Positions 42,468 through 50,480 of a stretch of DNA of 64,000 nucleotides are shown here, piece after piece. Every line of letters begins with the position of its first letter. Position 1 is the first letter of the stretch. Source of the stretch: an uncultured Ruegeria sp. (GTDB taxonomy: Bacteria > Pseudomonadota > Alphaproteobacteria > Rhodobacterales > Rhodobacteraceae); the NCBI RefSeq assembly GCF_947497005.1, contig NZ_CANMFF010000015.1:1-64000 (forward strand). Direction: 5' to 3'. A program made the position numbers and the translations under genes. The notes beneath the pieces were generated by a model, which did not search any database, had not been told where the DNA came from, and saw only the letters and a list, made by a program, of their open reading frames with translations.

Positions 42468-44042
42468 TCAATTGTTCAGAATTTCATCTGCTTTAGTTCG
42501 TAAAGCATATGATCTGACGGGTTGAGATACGTTGTGCAGGTCTACAGCGCCCAGTGGCAAGGCGTTCGAGCAGGCTGGTTCGATATCTTCGGAAACAACT
42601 ATGCGGTGCCCTTGAGTTTTGCCGAAATCCCCCAAACGTGCGGCGATATTGGCGGCCTGACCGATAACCGTAAAATCCAGGCGTTCACGAGAGCCCACGT
42701 TTCCGTAGGTGACGCGTCCATAAGCGACGCCAATCGAACAGTCGCAATGCACGTCTGTGCCCGCTTTGCGCAGCTCCCCCAAAGTCTCCACGATTTTGAT
42801 GGCCGAGCGTTGGGCATTGATGCGGGCTGTACTGGCATTCTCGTCAGTTGCCGGGAAAACGGCCAGAACAGCGTCACCAATGAACTTCAAAACTTCTCCT
42901 TCATTGTCATGGACAATGCCCGAGACTGTTTCAAAGAAATCGTTCAGGATATTGATATAATCATTCCGGCCTAGCTTCTCTTCTAGGCTTGTTGAGTTGC
43001 GGAGATCGCAGAACATGATCGCAGCGTCGATCTCATCTCCGTCGCCTCGCCTGATTTCGCCGCCCAACACGCGTGCGCCAGAGCGTTTACCGACATATGT
43101 TTCCAGCAAGACCTGCGCGTTTTCACGCTGCATGAACACTTCGTAGAAACGGGCAATGACAGAGGAGCATTCAAAGACCAGGCCCAGATTTTGGGTGGTA
43201 AACCCGTCCGGGTGATCGCAGGTCAGTGTCAGAACGTTAGTCCGCCCATCGGAAAACGGCAACGGCATCGCGACATAATCTGTCGCGCCCTTGGCGCGCA
43301 AATCCTCCATGATCGGAAAGCTGTTATGCGGATTCTCATCGTTCAGCCTTTGCCGCACGCCGCCCAAACCGTTCGAAACATGCCGCAACGGGCTGTTGAT
43401 GAAAGCCGGGTGATCATAGATTTCATAGGTCGGAGCCCGGGTCAGAATCTCTTCTTCGTCTTTCTCCCAGATATAGTGCTTGCCCGCGATCAAGGGGTGC
43501 AAAGACCAGGCCAGAATACTCAGGCGTTGGATCGCGATACCATGCTCCAGCATCTTTTCAGCCAAGGCTTTGGTAAAGCTCTCTGGCGTGGTTGCGATGG
43601 ACGCACCGCGCATCAACCAATCGATCAGCGGCCCGCTGATATTGCCGTCATCGGGTTCGCGCAGGCGGTTGTGGCCCAAATCGATTTTTGTATAGGCGTT
43701 GGGGACAAACCCGATGCAGCCCTGAATGGCCGCGCTTTCTGGCAGGGCTTCTTCATAGGCCCAGACAGAATTGGCAAGATTTTCGGAACCCAGATTGATG
43801 TTGTGGTAAGTGGCAGTGCCTTTGAACGGGCAGAATGTTTGCAGGTCTGTTTCTTCGCTCAGATCAACACATACATCCGCGCGCGGAACGTAGATCGTAG
43901 GGGGCAGGCGCGTTTCATACATCACTTTGGCATTTGTACTTTCTGCCAAAAGGATATCGTTCCGGTAAATGGCAATTTTACCATTCAGCGGTTCAACTGA
44001 GATTCCATATCCATTGATCTTTGGTGCGGCGTGGACGTTCAT
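42468..44042 (-). CDS. DUF427-class III adenylate/guanylate cyclase fusion
   Basis: The protein is 524 residues, with no membrane segment. Residues about 15-105 form a DUF427 domain (GKIAIYRNDILLAESTNAKV, LPPTIYVPRADV, TFCPFKGTATYHNI). A linker of about 200 residues follows, with a weakly GAF-like stretch (about 230-315) that includes TDYVAMPLPFSDG. The class III cyclase domain spans about 340-500. Metal aspartates are in IMFCDLRNST and FIGDAVLAV, the purine-contacting lysine in LKFIGD, and Thr, Asn and Arg in FTVIGQAANIAARL, giving a complete class IIIb active site. It should make cAMP, perhaps in answer to a ligand of the N-terminal parts. Confidence 0.83.
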   Translation of the reverse strand: MNVHAAPKINGYGISVEPLNGKIAIYRNDILLAESTNAKVMYETRLPPTIYVPRADVCVDLSEETDLQTFCPFKGTATYHNINLGSENLANSVWAYEEALPESAAIQGCIGFVPNAYTKIDLGHNRLREPDDGNISGPLIDWLMRGASIATTPESFTKALAEKMLEHGIAIQRLSILAWSLHPLIAGKHYIWEKDEEEILTRAPTYEIYDHPAFINSPLRHVSNGLGGVRQRLNDENPHNSFPIMEDLRAKGATDYVAMPLPFSDGRTNVLTLTCDHPDGFTTQNLGLVFECSSVIARFYEVFMQRENAQVLLETYVGKRSGARVLGGEIRRGDGDEIDAAIMFCDLRNSTSLEEKLGRNDYINILNDFFETVSGIVHDNEGEVLKFIGDAVLAVFPATDENASTARINAQRSAIKIVETLGELRKAGTDVHCDCSIGVAYGRVTYGNVGSRERLDFTVIGQAANIAARLGDFGKTQGHRIVVSEDIEPACSNALPLGAVDLHNVSQPVRSYALRTKADEILNN

Positions 44043-44046
44043 GTGC

Positions 44047-44066
44047 GACCTCCCTTGCCTGAGGTC
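44047..44066 (-). promoter_or_regulatory. Hairpin that covers the ribosome-binding site of the DUF427-cyclase
   Basis: On the minus strand GACCTC and GAGGTC pair around an 8-nt loop ending 4 nt before the ATG. The second arm contains most of the ribosome-binding sequence GGGAGG, so the fold would restrict initiation. Confidence 0.45.
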
Positions 44067-44148
44067 TGTCTAGAATGGGGCCTTCCGCACAACATTCCAA
44101 GAGGCTGAAACGGGAAATTATCCGACGCGAACGATCACTGCCCCATGT

Positions 44149-44850
44149 TCAGACCATCTGAATGACGTCTTTTTCGATGGACAGCATATAGCCTTTCTTG
44201 GCGATGTTCTTCACCAGAAGCTCGCTGACCATCTGGTTTCCCAGCGCATCGCGCAAGCGTTTAATGCGGGTGGCACCGGCGGCTTCGTCGCAATCTGCAG
44301 CATCACGGCCGGAAATCATGCCTTCGATCTGAGCACCTGACAGAACTTCGTCATCCAGCCGGGATTCCGCCAGAACAGACAGGGTTTCCATGGCGGCGGG
44401 CGTCAGCTTGAAGTCCATGTTGTTAAGGTAAACGGTGTTTTCCTCGCGGCTGATCAGCAGGGATGTCACCTGAATGCCCGTGCGTTCGATCTGCGCCATG
44501 CGTCGGTTCAGCAAGACCAACATCACCAGAAAGACCAGTGCCGAAACCATCATCGCACTGGCAAAAACCAGTAGCACATAGATGACCATCCGATAACTGG
44601 ACAGCGTGTCTGCAAAGGCGGTGCCAGACTGGGCCAGAATTTCAAGCAACCGGATTTCGGTTTGCGAGGTCAGATCGGCTTCGACAAAAAGCCGCTCGAC
44701 CCGCGCGTTGAACGCGTTGGCGTCGGGCAGGGTCCAGAACAGGAAAACGGCAGCCGTGATCAGAATGACGACAATGGCCGCGATGCCCAGCACAACCAGC
44801 CGGACACCCGACCGGCGCGCATCAGAAACGGAGATAGAATTGTCCGGCAT
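44149..44850 (-). CDS. Membrane-anchored regulator with C-terminal winged helix
   Basis: The protein is about 233 residues. Helix 1 is VRLVVLGIAAIVVILITAAV (about 16-38), then a periplasmic segment of some 45 residues, then helix 2 (VIYVLLVFASAMMVSALVFL, about 88-112). The cytoplasmic C-terminal half resembles an OmpR/PhoB winged helix: LTPAAMETLSVLAESRLDDE, TRIKRLRDALG and LLVKNIAKKGYML. This is the reverse of ToxR/CadC order, where the DNA-binding domain comes first. Targets are unknown. The ATG at 44850 has AGGAAAGG upstream and overlaps the next gene by 29 bp. Confidence 0.75.
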   Translation of the reverse strand: MPDNSISVSDARRSGVRLVVLGIAAIVVILITAAVFLFWTLPDANAFNARVERLFVEADLTSQTEIRLLEILAQSGTAFADTLSSYRMVIYVLLVFASAMMVSALVFLVMLVLLNRRMAQIERTGIQVTSLLISREENTVYLNNMDFKLTPAAMETLSVLAESRLDDEVLSGAQIEGMISGRDAADCDEAAGATRIKRLRDALGNQMVSELLVKNIAKKGYMLSIEKDVIQMV

Positions 44851-45109
44851 TGCCTTTCCTCTGATCCAACCCTTCCGGCCCGAAAACCGACTGTACCTCA
44901 AGCAACGTCCAACCTGACGCGCTCAGGCGTTGGGCGATTTCCTGTTGGGCCTGCCCCTTGTCGCAGTTCGAAACCTGAATGACCCCGTAGTGCAGACGTA
45001 ACGGGTTGTCTTTCTTGGCCTTGTAATCCGCATAGCAATCCGCAGCAGACGCGGCAGAGCCAAGCGATATCAGGGCTGCAAAGGTCAGAGAAGAGAAGAT
45101 CTGTTTCAT
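44822..45109 (-). CDS. Small secreted protein, unknown function
   Basis: The protein is about 95 residues. Signal peptide MKQIFSSLTFAALISLGSAASA is followed by a 73-residue mature part with two cysteines (ADCYADY and VSNCDKG) likely to be disulfide-bonded. The segment IAQRLSASGWTLLEVQSVFG is faintly like DUF4177, but I would not assign it. Its end overlaps the start of the membrane-anchored regulator by 29 bp, suggesting a shared transcript and perhaps a shared periplasmic signal. Starts 9 codons or fewer upstream are possible. Confidence 0.65.
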   Translation of the reverse strand: MKQIFSSLTFAALISLGSAASAADCYADYKAKKDNPLRLHYGVIQVSNCDKGQAQQEIAQRLSASGWTLLEVQSVFGPEGLDQRKGNAGQFYLRF

Positions 45110-45285
45110 AGGCCGCATCCTGCGCATGAGTTACACCGATATTCAATAACCCAAGGGGATTGCGGGTTCTGATATCCGATAACACCGGGCCGCTATTGCT
45201 TGTCTGAACTGGTCGACCCCAGTGTCAGGGCAATCAGGACGCGGTCTGTCACAGGGTCGCCCGAGCATTCGAAAGGACACGCATC

Positions 45286-45744
45286 ATGCATAAGAAATTC
45301 ATCGCTTTGATCATTGCGACCGCTGTTGCCATTACCGGCGTTTCTGCCTCTCAGGCGCGGGCAGCCGATGCAAAAGACATCCTTGGGGGGCTGGCCGCCA
45401 TAGCGATCATCGGTGCCGGGGTTCACTACTATAATAAGGAAAAGAAAAAGGACCGCGCGACGCGCCATCAGACTTATTCCCCTACGCCTTATACCCCGCA
45501 GCCCGTGCGCCCGTTGCCGCCGCGTGTGGCGCGTTACGATCTGCCCCAGCGTTGCCTGCGCACATATGACGGGCATTCACGGGATCATCCGCTGCTTGGA
45601 CCAAAATGCCTCAAGAAACACTACAAACATGCCAATAGCCTGCCGCAAGAGTGCAAGGTTGGTTTCTGGAACGGCAACAAAGTCAAGCGAGCATACGAAC
45701 CCGCGTGCCTGCGCCAGAAAGGATACCGTGTCGTTTATCAGTAA
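45286..45744 (+). CDS. Secreted or membrane-tethered protein, unknown function
   Basis: The protein is 152 residues. Signal peptide MHKKFIALIIATAVAITGVSA is followed by a second hydrophobic stretch (ILGGLAAIAIIGAGVHYY) that could be a membrane anchor. A basic, proline-rich linker (PTPYTPQPVRPLPP) leads to a compact C-terminal region with four cysteines (QRCLR, PKCLK, QECKV, PACLR). I do not recognise a family. A strong terminator follows. Confidence 0.65.
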   Translation: MHKKFIALIIATAVAITGVSASQARAADAKDILGGLAAIAIIGAGVHYYNKEKKKDRATRHQTYSPTPYTPQPVRPLPPRVARYDLPQRCLRTYDGHSRDHPLLGPKCLKKHYKHANSLPQECKVGFWNGNKVKRAYEPACLRQKGYRVVYQ

Positions 45745-45784
45745 CATCGGTTGAGCAGGAGCGGCGCCAAAGAAGCGCCGTGTG

Positions 45785-45818
45785 AGAGAGGGTGGTGTGG
45801 GCCGCCCTCTCTTTTTTT
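45785..45818 (+). terminator. Intrinsic terminator before rnhB
   Basis: AGAGAGGG and CCCTCTCT are perfect 8-bp arms with a 12-nt loop, running straight into seven T residues. It ends the 45286 gene only 37 bp before rnhB. Confidence 0.88.
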
Positions 45819-45854
45819 CTTGCGGTGTGGGGTGAAACACGTTTTTCCGATGGC

Positions 45855-46472
45855 ATGACAAAACCGAATTTCGAACTTGAGCAGGCCCTGCTAGAGCAGG
45901 GCCATATCCGTATCGCCGGGGTGGATGAGGTCGGGCGCGGCCCGTTGGCCGGGCCGGTTGTAGCCGCCGCCGTGATTTTGAACCCGCAGGATATTCCTGA
46001 GGGGTTAAATGATTCCAAGAAGCTGACCGCCAAACGTCGGGCCGCACTGGACGCAAAGATTCGCGTCAGTGCCGAATTCGCCGTGGCCGAAGCCACGGTT
46101 GCCGAGATTGACGAGATAAACATCCTGCGGGCCTCGCATCTGGCGATGGTGCGCGCGGTTGAGACGCTGTCGCCAGCGCCTGATGTTCTGCTGATTGACG
46201 GCAACATGATTCCGCGTGGCCTGAAAATCCCGTCGCAGGCCGTTGTGAAGGGGGATGCCTGGTCGGTGTCGATCGCGGCCGCTTCAATCCTTGCGAAAAA
46301 CTGGCGCGATCAGGTGATGGTGGATTTGGCGCAACAGCATCCGGGATATGGATGGGAAACCAACGCCGGTTATCCGTCAAAACAACACAAAGTAGCGCTG
46401 CAAAATCTCGGCGTGACCCCACACCATAGACGTTCGTTCAAGCCAGTGCACAATATCTTGTATCAAGAGTAA
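45855..46472 (+). CDS. rnhB: Ribonuclease HII
   Basis: The protein is 205 residues with catalytic acidic residues in AGVDEVGRGPLAGPV (Asp, Glu), LLIDGN and the conserved DSKKLTAKRR. The segment VKGDAWSVSIAAASILAKNWRD is typical. It cleaves RNA in RNA-DNA hybrids and at embedded ribonucleotides. The ATG at 45855 gives the usual N-terminal length; an in-frame start at 45792 is within the terminator. Confidence 0.95.
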   Translation: MTKPNFELEQALLEQGHIRIAGVDEVGRGPLAGPVVAAAVILNPQDIPEGLNDSKKLTAKRRAALDAKIRVSAEFAVAEATVAEIDEINILRASHLAMVRAVETLSPAPDVLLIDGNMIPRGLKIPSQAVVKGDAWSVSIAAASILAKNWRDQVMVDLAQQHPGYGWETNAGYPSKQHKVALQNLGVTPHHRRSFKPVHNILYQE

Positions 46473-46485
46473 ATCGTAAGTCGCT

Positions 46486-46524
46486 GATTCAAAAAAGAAA
46501 TTGACGGCGAATCGTCTTTGACTC
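46486..46524. promoter_or_regulatory. Three GANTC sites in the ccrM promoter region
   Basis: GATTC (46486), GAATC (46509) and GACTC (46520) fall within 39 bp, 55-94 bp before the CcrM gene, whose product methylates exactly this sequence. In Caulobacter, GANTC sites in the ccrM leader make its transcription sensitive to methylation state. Confidence 0.6.
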
Positions 46525-46579
46525 ATCCTTGTCTCAACCAAATGAGCGCAAAAGCGCCGTGGATACTTGAGGCAGTGAT

Positions 46580-47680
46580 ATGACAACGACCACCAAAAAG
46601 GGCGCAAAAGCGCTCCCTATAAACACGATTTTATCCGGTGACTGCATCGATGTGATGAACAGTCTGCCCGAGGCGTCAGTTGACCTGATTTTCGCAGATC
46701 CACCCTATAATCTGCAGCTGAAAGGCCAATTGCATCGCCCTGATAACAGCCAGGTGGATGCGGTCGACGATCACTGGGATCAGTTTTCCAGCTTTGGCGT
46801 GTATGACCAATTCACCCGCGAATGGTTGAAAGCGGCGCATCGGCTGCTGAAACCCAATGGCGCGATCTGGGTGATTGGTTCGTACCATAACATTTTCCGT
46901 GTTGGCTCGGCTTTGCAGGATGCCGGGTATTGGATTTTGAATGACGTTGTGTGGCGTAAGTCGAACCCGATGCCGAATTTCCGCGGTAAGCGCTTTACCA
47001 ACGCGCATGAGACGATGATCTGGGCGTCCAAACGTGAGGGAGCGAAGTACACGTTCAATTATGAGGCGCTGAAGGCCCTGAACGAAGGCGTGCAGATGCG
47101 CAGCGATTGGGTTCTTCCGATCTGCACCGGACATGAGCGGCTCAAGAATGACAATGGCGACAAGGCACATCCGACGCAAAAGCCGGAATCGTTGTTGCAC
47201 CGCGTTTTGATCGGCTCGACCAATCCGGGCGATGTGGTGCTGGATCCGTTCTTTGGGACCGGAACAACCGGAGCTGTCGCCAAGATGCTGGGACGCGAAT
47301 TCATCGGCATCGAGCGTGAGGAAAGCTATCGCAAGGTGGCCGAGAAACGCATCGCGAAAGTTCGCAAGTTCGACCGCGAGGCTCTCGAAGTCAGCGCCAG
47401 TAAACGCGCCGAGCCGCGCGTGCCCTTCGGCCAACTGGTTGAACGTGGAATGTTGCGCCCGGGCGAAGAGCTCTATTCCATGAACCAACGCCACAAGGCA
47501 AAGGTTCGTGCAGACGGAACGCTGGTGGGCGACAACGTCAAAGGCTCGATCCATCAGGTTGGCGCGCATCTGGAAAATGCGCCGTCTTGCAATGGCTGGA
47601 CATACTGGTGCTTCAAACGTGACGGCAAAACGGTTCCGATCGACGTCCTGCGTCAACAGATCCGGGCCGAGATGAACTGA
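46580..47680 (+). CDS. ccrM: Cell-cycle DNA adenine methyltransferase CcrM (GANTC)
   Basis: The protein is 366 residues, a beta-class amino-methyltransferase. The catalytic motif FADPPYNLQLKGQL lies near residue 40 and the SAM-binding motif DPFFGTGTTGAVAKMLGR near residue 225. A C-terminal DNA-contacting domain (about 280-366) contains SIHQVGAHLENAPSCNGW and is needed for activity in CcrM. It methylates adenine in GANTC and links gene expression to replication in alphaproteobacteria. It is an orphan methyltransferase, with no restriction gene nearby. Confidence 0.95.
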   Translation: MTTTTKKGAKALPINTILSGDCIDVMNSLPEASVDLIFADPPYNLQLKGQLHRPDNSQVDAVDDHWDQFSSFGVYDQFTREWLKAAHRLLKPNGAIWVIGSYHNIFRVGSALQDAGYWILNDVVWRKSNPMPNFRGKRFTNAHETMIWASKREGAKYTFNYEALKALNEGVQMRSDWVLPICTGHERLKNDNGDKAHPTQKPESLLHRVLIGSTNPGDVVLDPFFGTGTTGAVAKMLGREFIGIEREESYRKVAEKRIAKVRKFDREALEVSASKRAEPRVPFGQLVERGMLRPGEELYSMNQRHKAKVRADGTLVGDNVKGSIHQVGAHLENAPSCNGWTYWCFKRDGKTVPIDVLRQQIRAEMN

Positions 47681-47731
47681 TTTCAAGAACACCGCCGGTG
47701 CCTGTGGCCTGACACAAGGCACTATGCCTTG

Positions 47732-47766
47732 CCCCGCCGATCCTACGGCGGGGTCTTTTGTTTTTG
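47732..47766 (+). terminator. Intrinsic terminator after ccrM
   Basis: CCCCGCCG and CGGCGGGG are perfect 8-bp arms with a 6-nt loop, followed by TCTTTTGTTTTT. Confidence 0.92.
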
Positions 47767-47820
47767 GACCAACAGTGATTGCATGAAGTTGACCCTTACA
47801 CTGCAAGAAAGATCACGGCC

Positions 47821-49203
47821 ATGACCGAGACGACCGCGCAGCCCCGCCGCAGCCTGTTTTTCACGCAACCCGATACGTTCGATCTGGACAATAAGTATAC
47901 TGAGGCCGCGTTGGAACGGCACAAGCGCGAAGGGTTGGAGCTGGCTGTGCGCGCGCGTTGGGTGGCGATGGCGCTGACCGGGATTCTATTGGTCTTCCTG
48001 AACCCGCAGTGGGAAGTGCTGTGGTATCACTTCATCCTGCTGCTGATCTGCGCCAATGGTTGGCTGATCCGCAGCGCAGGCCGGGTGGGGCAATCCCGGG
48101 TCGAGCTTTTGCTGATCTTTGTCGATCTGTTGATCATGACGCTTGGGATGATCGTGCCGAATCCGTTCAGCGACGATGTCCGGCCCTTGGCCATGCAATA
48201 TCGGTTTGACAACTTTCAGTATTTTTTCGTCATTCTGGCGGCCGGGACTTTGGCCTATTCCTGGCGCACGGTCATTGCCATCGGAACCTGGACAGCGATG
48301 ATGTGGACGGTGGGGTGGATCGTTGCCTGGTGGGTGGCAACCCCTATTGCGGGGATCAGCGAAAAGGTTGCAGAGGCCTTGCAGGGCTATCCGGATGTTG
48401 CCGAGCTGCTGGATCCCAACAGCTTCATGGCCCCTCAACGCATTCAGCAAGTGATCGTGTTCGTTATGGTGGCGGTCACACTGGGCATCTCGATGCGGCG
48501 ACTCAACCGTCTGTTGATGAGCAATGCTGGTCTGGAGCGAGAACGGGCGAACCTCTCGCGGTATTTCTCACCCAACGTGGTAGACGAGCTGAGCCAGAAC
48601 GATGAACCGCTGAAACAGGTTCGTAAAGAAGACGTGGCGGTTCTGTTCATTGATATTGTCGGGTTTACCAAATACGCCGCCGGGCGCGATCCCTATGAGG
48701 TGATCGAGGTGTTGCGTGGGTTCCATGCCCGTATGGAAACCGAGGTATTCCGGCATCACGGGACATTGGACAAATATCTGGGTGACGGTTTGATGGCGAC
48801 CTTTGGAACTCCGGTGCCAACGCCCGTGGATGCAAGCAATGCCTTGGGCTGCGCACGCGCGATGGTGAGAGTGATCGATCGCTGGAATCTGGATCGCCGC
48901 AAAGCAGGAGAGCCCGAAATCCACGTCGGAATCGGGGTGCATTTCGGCTCGGTCGTCCTTGGCGATATTGGGGCCAACCGGCTGGAATTTGCGGTGATCG
49001 GTGATGCGGTCAATGTAGCAGCCAAGCTTGAGGCGCTGACGCGTGATTTCAAGGCGCGGATCGTGGTCAGTGATGCTGTTCGTGCGCGGGTTAAGGAAGA
49101 AAACCCGTCGGTACCGGATGACATGGCCGGTTTCATTGCCCATCGCGATCAACCCGTGCGCGGCGTCGAGGCCCCGATGGATATCTGGGTGATGAAAGGC
49201 TAG
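47821..49203 (+). CDS. Membrane-bound class III adenylate/guanylate cyclase
   Basis: The protein is about 460 residues. After a soluble N-terminus come six hydrophobic segments (about 45-235; for example WVAMALTGILLVFLNPQWEV and VIVFVMVAVTLGISMRRLNR) and a helical linker (ERANLSRYFSPNVVDELSQ). The class III catalytic domain spans about 280-440. The two metal aspartates are in VLFIDIVGFTKYA and KYLGDGLMATF, and the substrate lysine is in LDKYLGD. In FAVIGDAVNVAAKLE the usual transition-state arginine is a lysine. The architecture resembles the CyaA-type membrane cyclases of rhizobia and roseobacters. Ribosome site is weak. Confidence 0.85.
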   Translation: MTETTAQPRRSLFFTQPDTFDLDNKYTEAALERHKREGLELAVRARWVAMALTGILLVFLNPQWEVLWYHFILLLICANGWLIRSAGRVGQSRVELLLIFVDLLIMTLGMIVPNPFSDDVRPLAMQYRFDNFQYFFVILAAGTLAYSWRTVIAIGTWTAMMWTVGWIVAWWVATPIAGISEKVAEALQGYPDVAELLDPNSFMAPQRIQQVIVFVMVAVTLGISMRRLNRLLMSNAGLERERANLSRYFSPNVVDELSQNDEPLKQVRKEDVAVLFIDIVGFTKYAAGRDPYEVIEVLRGFHARMETEVFRHHGTLDKYLGDGLMATFGTPVPTPVDASNALGCARAMVRVIDRWNLDRRKAGEPEIHVGIGVHFGSVVLGDIGANRLEFAVIGDAVNVAAKLEALTRDFKARIVVSDAVRARVKEENPSVPDDMAGFIAHRDQPVRGVEAPMDIWVMKG

Positions 49204-49258
49204 AGCCCTCCCGCCCATCAGAACAGCATCGAAGATGCAGTGCCAAAGGTTGGACCAG

Positions 49259-49280
49259 GCAGCGCGCAGGTGCGCGCTGC
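49259..49280. terminator. Hairpin between converging cyclase and alkB genes
   Basis: GCAGCGCGCA and TGCGCGCTGC are perfect complementary 10-bp arms separated by GG (a realistic fold leaves a 6-nt loop). It lies 3 bp past the alkB stop on the minus strand. It lacks a T run on either strand. Confidence 0.55.
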
Positions 49281-49282
49281 GG

Positions 49283-50419
49283 TTACGCTTCGGGGTTGGG
49301 ATTCAACGCTTTGTTGTAGGGGTGCCAGTCGGTGATCTCGGGGTAGTAGCGGTGCCGCCATTCCCGGACGCGCGGGTTCATGACGCGCCGCCACAAAGGG
49401 GGAATCATCGCGGCCACGGTCATGACGGGATAACCATAGGGCAATTGCGGAGCCGCGTCTGGTGCGTGGTGTTGCAGCAGCGGAAACCGGCGGTTCGGTT
49501 TGTAATGATGGTCCGAATGGCGCTGCAGATTGATTAGCAACCAGTTTGAAGCTTTCTGCGAGGCGTTCCAGGAATGGCGTGGCAGAACATGTTCGTATCG
49601 CCCGTCGCCCATGTGTTTTCGGGTCAGGCCGTAATGTTCAACGTAGTTGACCAGCTCAAGCTGCCAGATCGCGACACCAGCCTGCAACAGAAACAGAGCC
49701 AGACCAGACCATCCCCCGATCAGGGCTGCCAATGCCAGCATCGTCCCCTGCAGTACCCAATATCGCCAAAACGGGTTGGAACGATCTGTCCAGGGGCGGT
49801 CTTTGCGCGCCAGCTTGTCACGCTCGGCGTTGAAGGCCGAGATCAGGCATTGCCATAATACGCGGGGATAAAAGCGGTGAAACCCTTCGTTGTACCGGGC
49901 CGTCACCGGATCGCGCGGGGTTCCAACATGGCGGTGATGGACCAGCAAATGTTCTGATCGGAAATGAGAATACAGCACCATGGCCAGCAGAATGTCCCCC
50001 AGCCAGCGTTCCCAGCGGCTTTTCTGGTGCATCAACTCGTGGCTGTAATTGATGCCAATCGTGCCTGAAATGACACCCATGCCAAAGAAAAGGCCAATTT
50101 TATCAATTGTCGACAGATGGTTGCTATGAGCTGCGTACCAGATCAGGCCAAAAAGGGTGAGGAACTGAATAGGGGTCCAAAGTTTTGTCAGCAGGATGTA
50201 CCAGCGCAGCGCGTTGTCAGACGCATCCGGGTCGGCGTTTTGTGTATTGAGCCCGGTGATCCGATCCAACACTGCAAAGGCCCACCAGGTCGCAGCCGGA
50301 ACCAACAGGACCGCCCATCCTCCGGTGAAAGCCGAGAACCAGATCAGCGGGATCAGCAGCAGAGACACCCAGAAGGGGGATGCCGATTGCCAGCGGGCCA
50401 AAGTGCCTGTTGCGATCAT
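49283..50419 (-). CDS. alkB: Alkane 1-monooxygenase
   Basis: The protein is about 378 residues with about six transmembrane helices. The di-iron histidine clusters of the AlkB family are NYSHELMHQKSRWE, HLLVHHRHVGTPRDP, ELVNYVEHYGLTR and LQRHSDHHYKPNRRF. It hydroxylates terminal methyl groups of medium-chain alkanes, using rubredoxin for electrons. No rubredoxin gene is in the window. The ATG at 50419 begins MIATGTLARWQSASPF with GGAG and GAGAAG upstream. A GTG at 50491 would overlap mutY. Confidence 0.92.
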   Translation of the reverse strand: MIATGTLARWQSASPFWVSLLLIPLIWFSAFTGGWAVLLVPAATWWAFAVLDRITGLNTQNADPDASDNALRWYILLTKLWTPIQFLTLFGLIWYAAHSNHLSTIDKIGLFFGMGVISGTIGINYSHELMHQKSRWERWLGDILLAMVLYSHFRSEHLLVHHRHVGTPRDPVTARYNEGFHRFYPRVLWQCLISAFNAERDKLARKDRPWTDRSNPFWRYWVLQGTMLALAALIGGWSGLALFLLQAGVAIWQLELVNYVEHYGLTRKHMGDGRYEHVLPRHSWNASQKASNWLLINLQRHSDHHYKPNRRFPLLQHHAPDAAPQLPYGYPVMTVAAMIPPLWRRVMNPRVREWRHRYYPEITDWHPYNKALNPNPEA

Positions 50420-50480
50420 CTTCTCTGCTCCGACTTTATGGGCATACCCTAGCCATGACCCGAAGACTTGCACATCGGGC

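Noticed and set aside
46580..47680. Restriction-modification or defence island around the methyltransferase
   Set aside because: The protein is clearly CcrM with its C-terminal domain, and rnhB and a cyclase flank it with no nuclease gene.
46676..47806. 376-codon minus-strand frame opposite ccrM
   Set aside because: Antisense shadow of ccrM; composition and lack of start signals argue against a gene.
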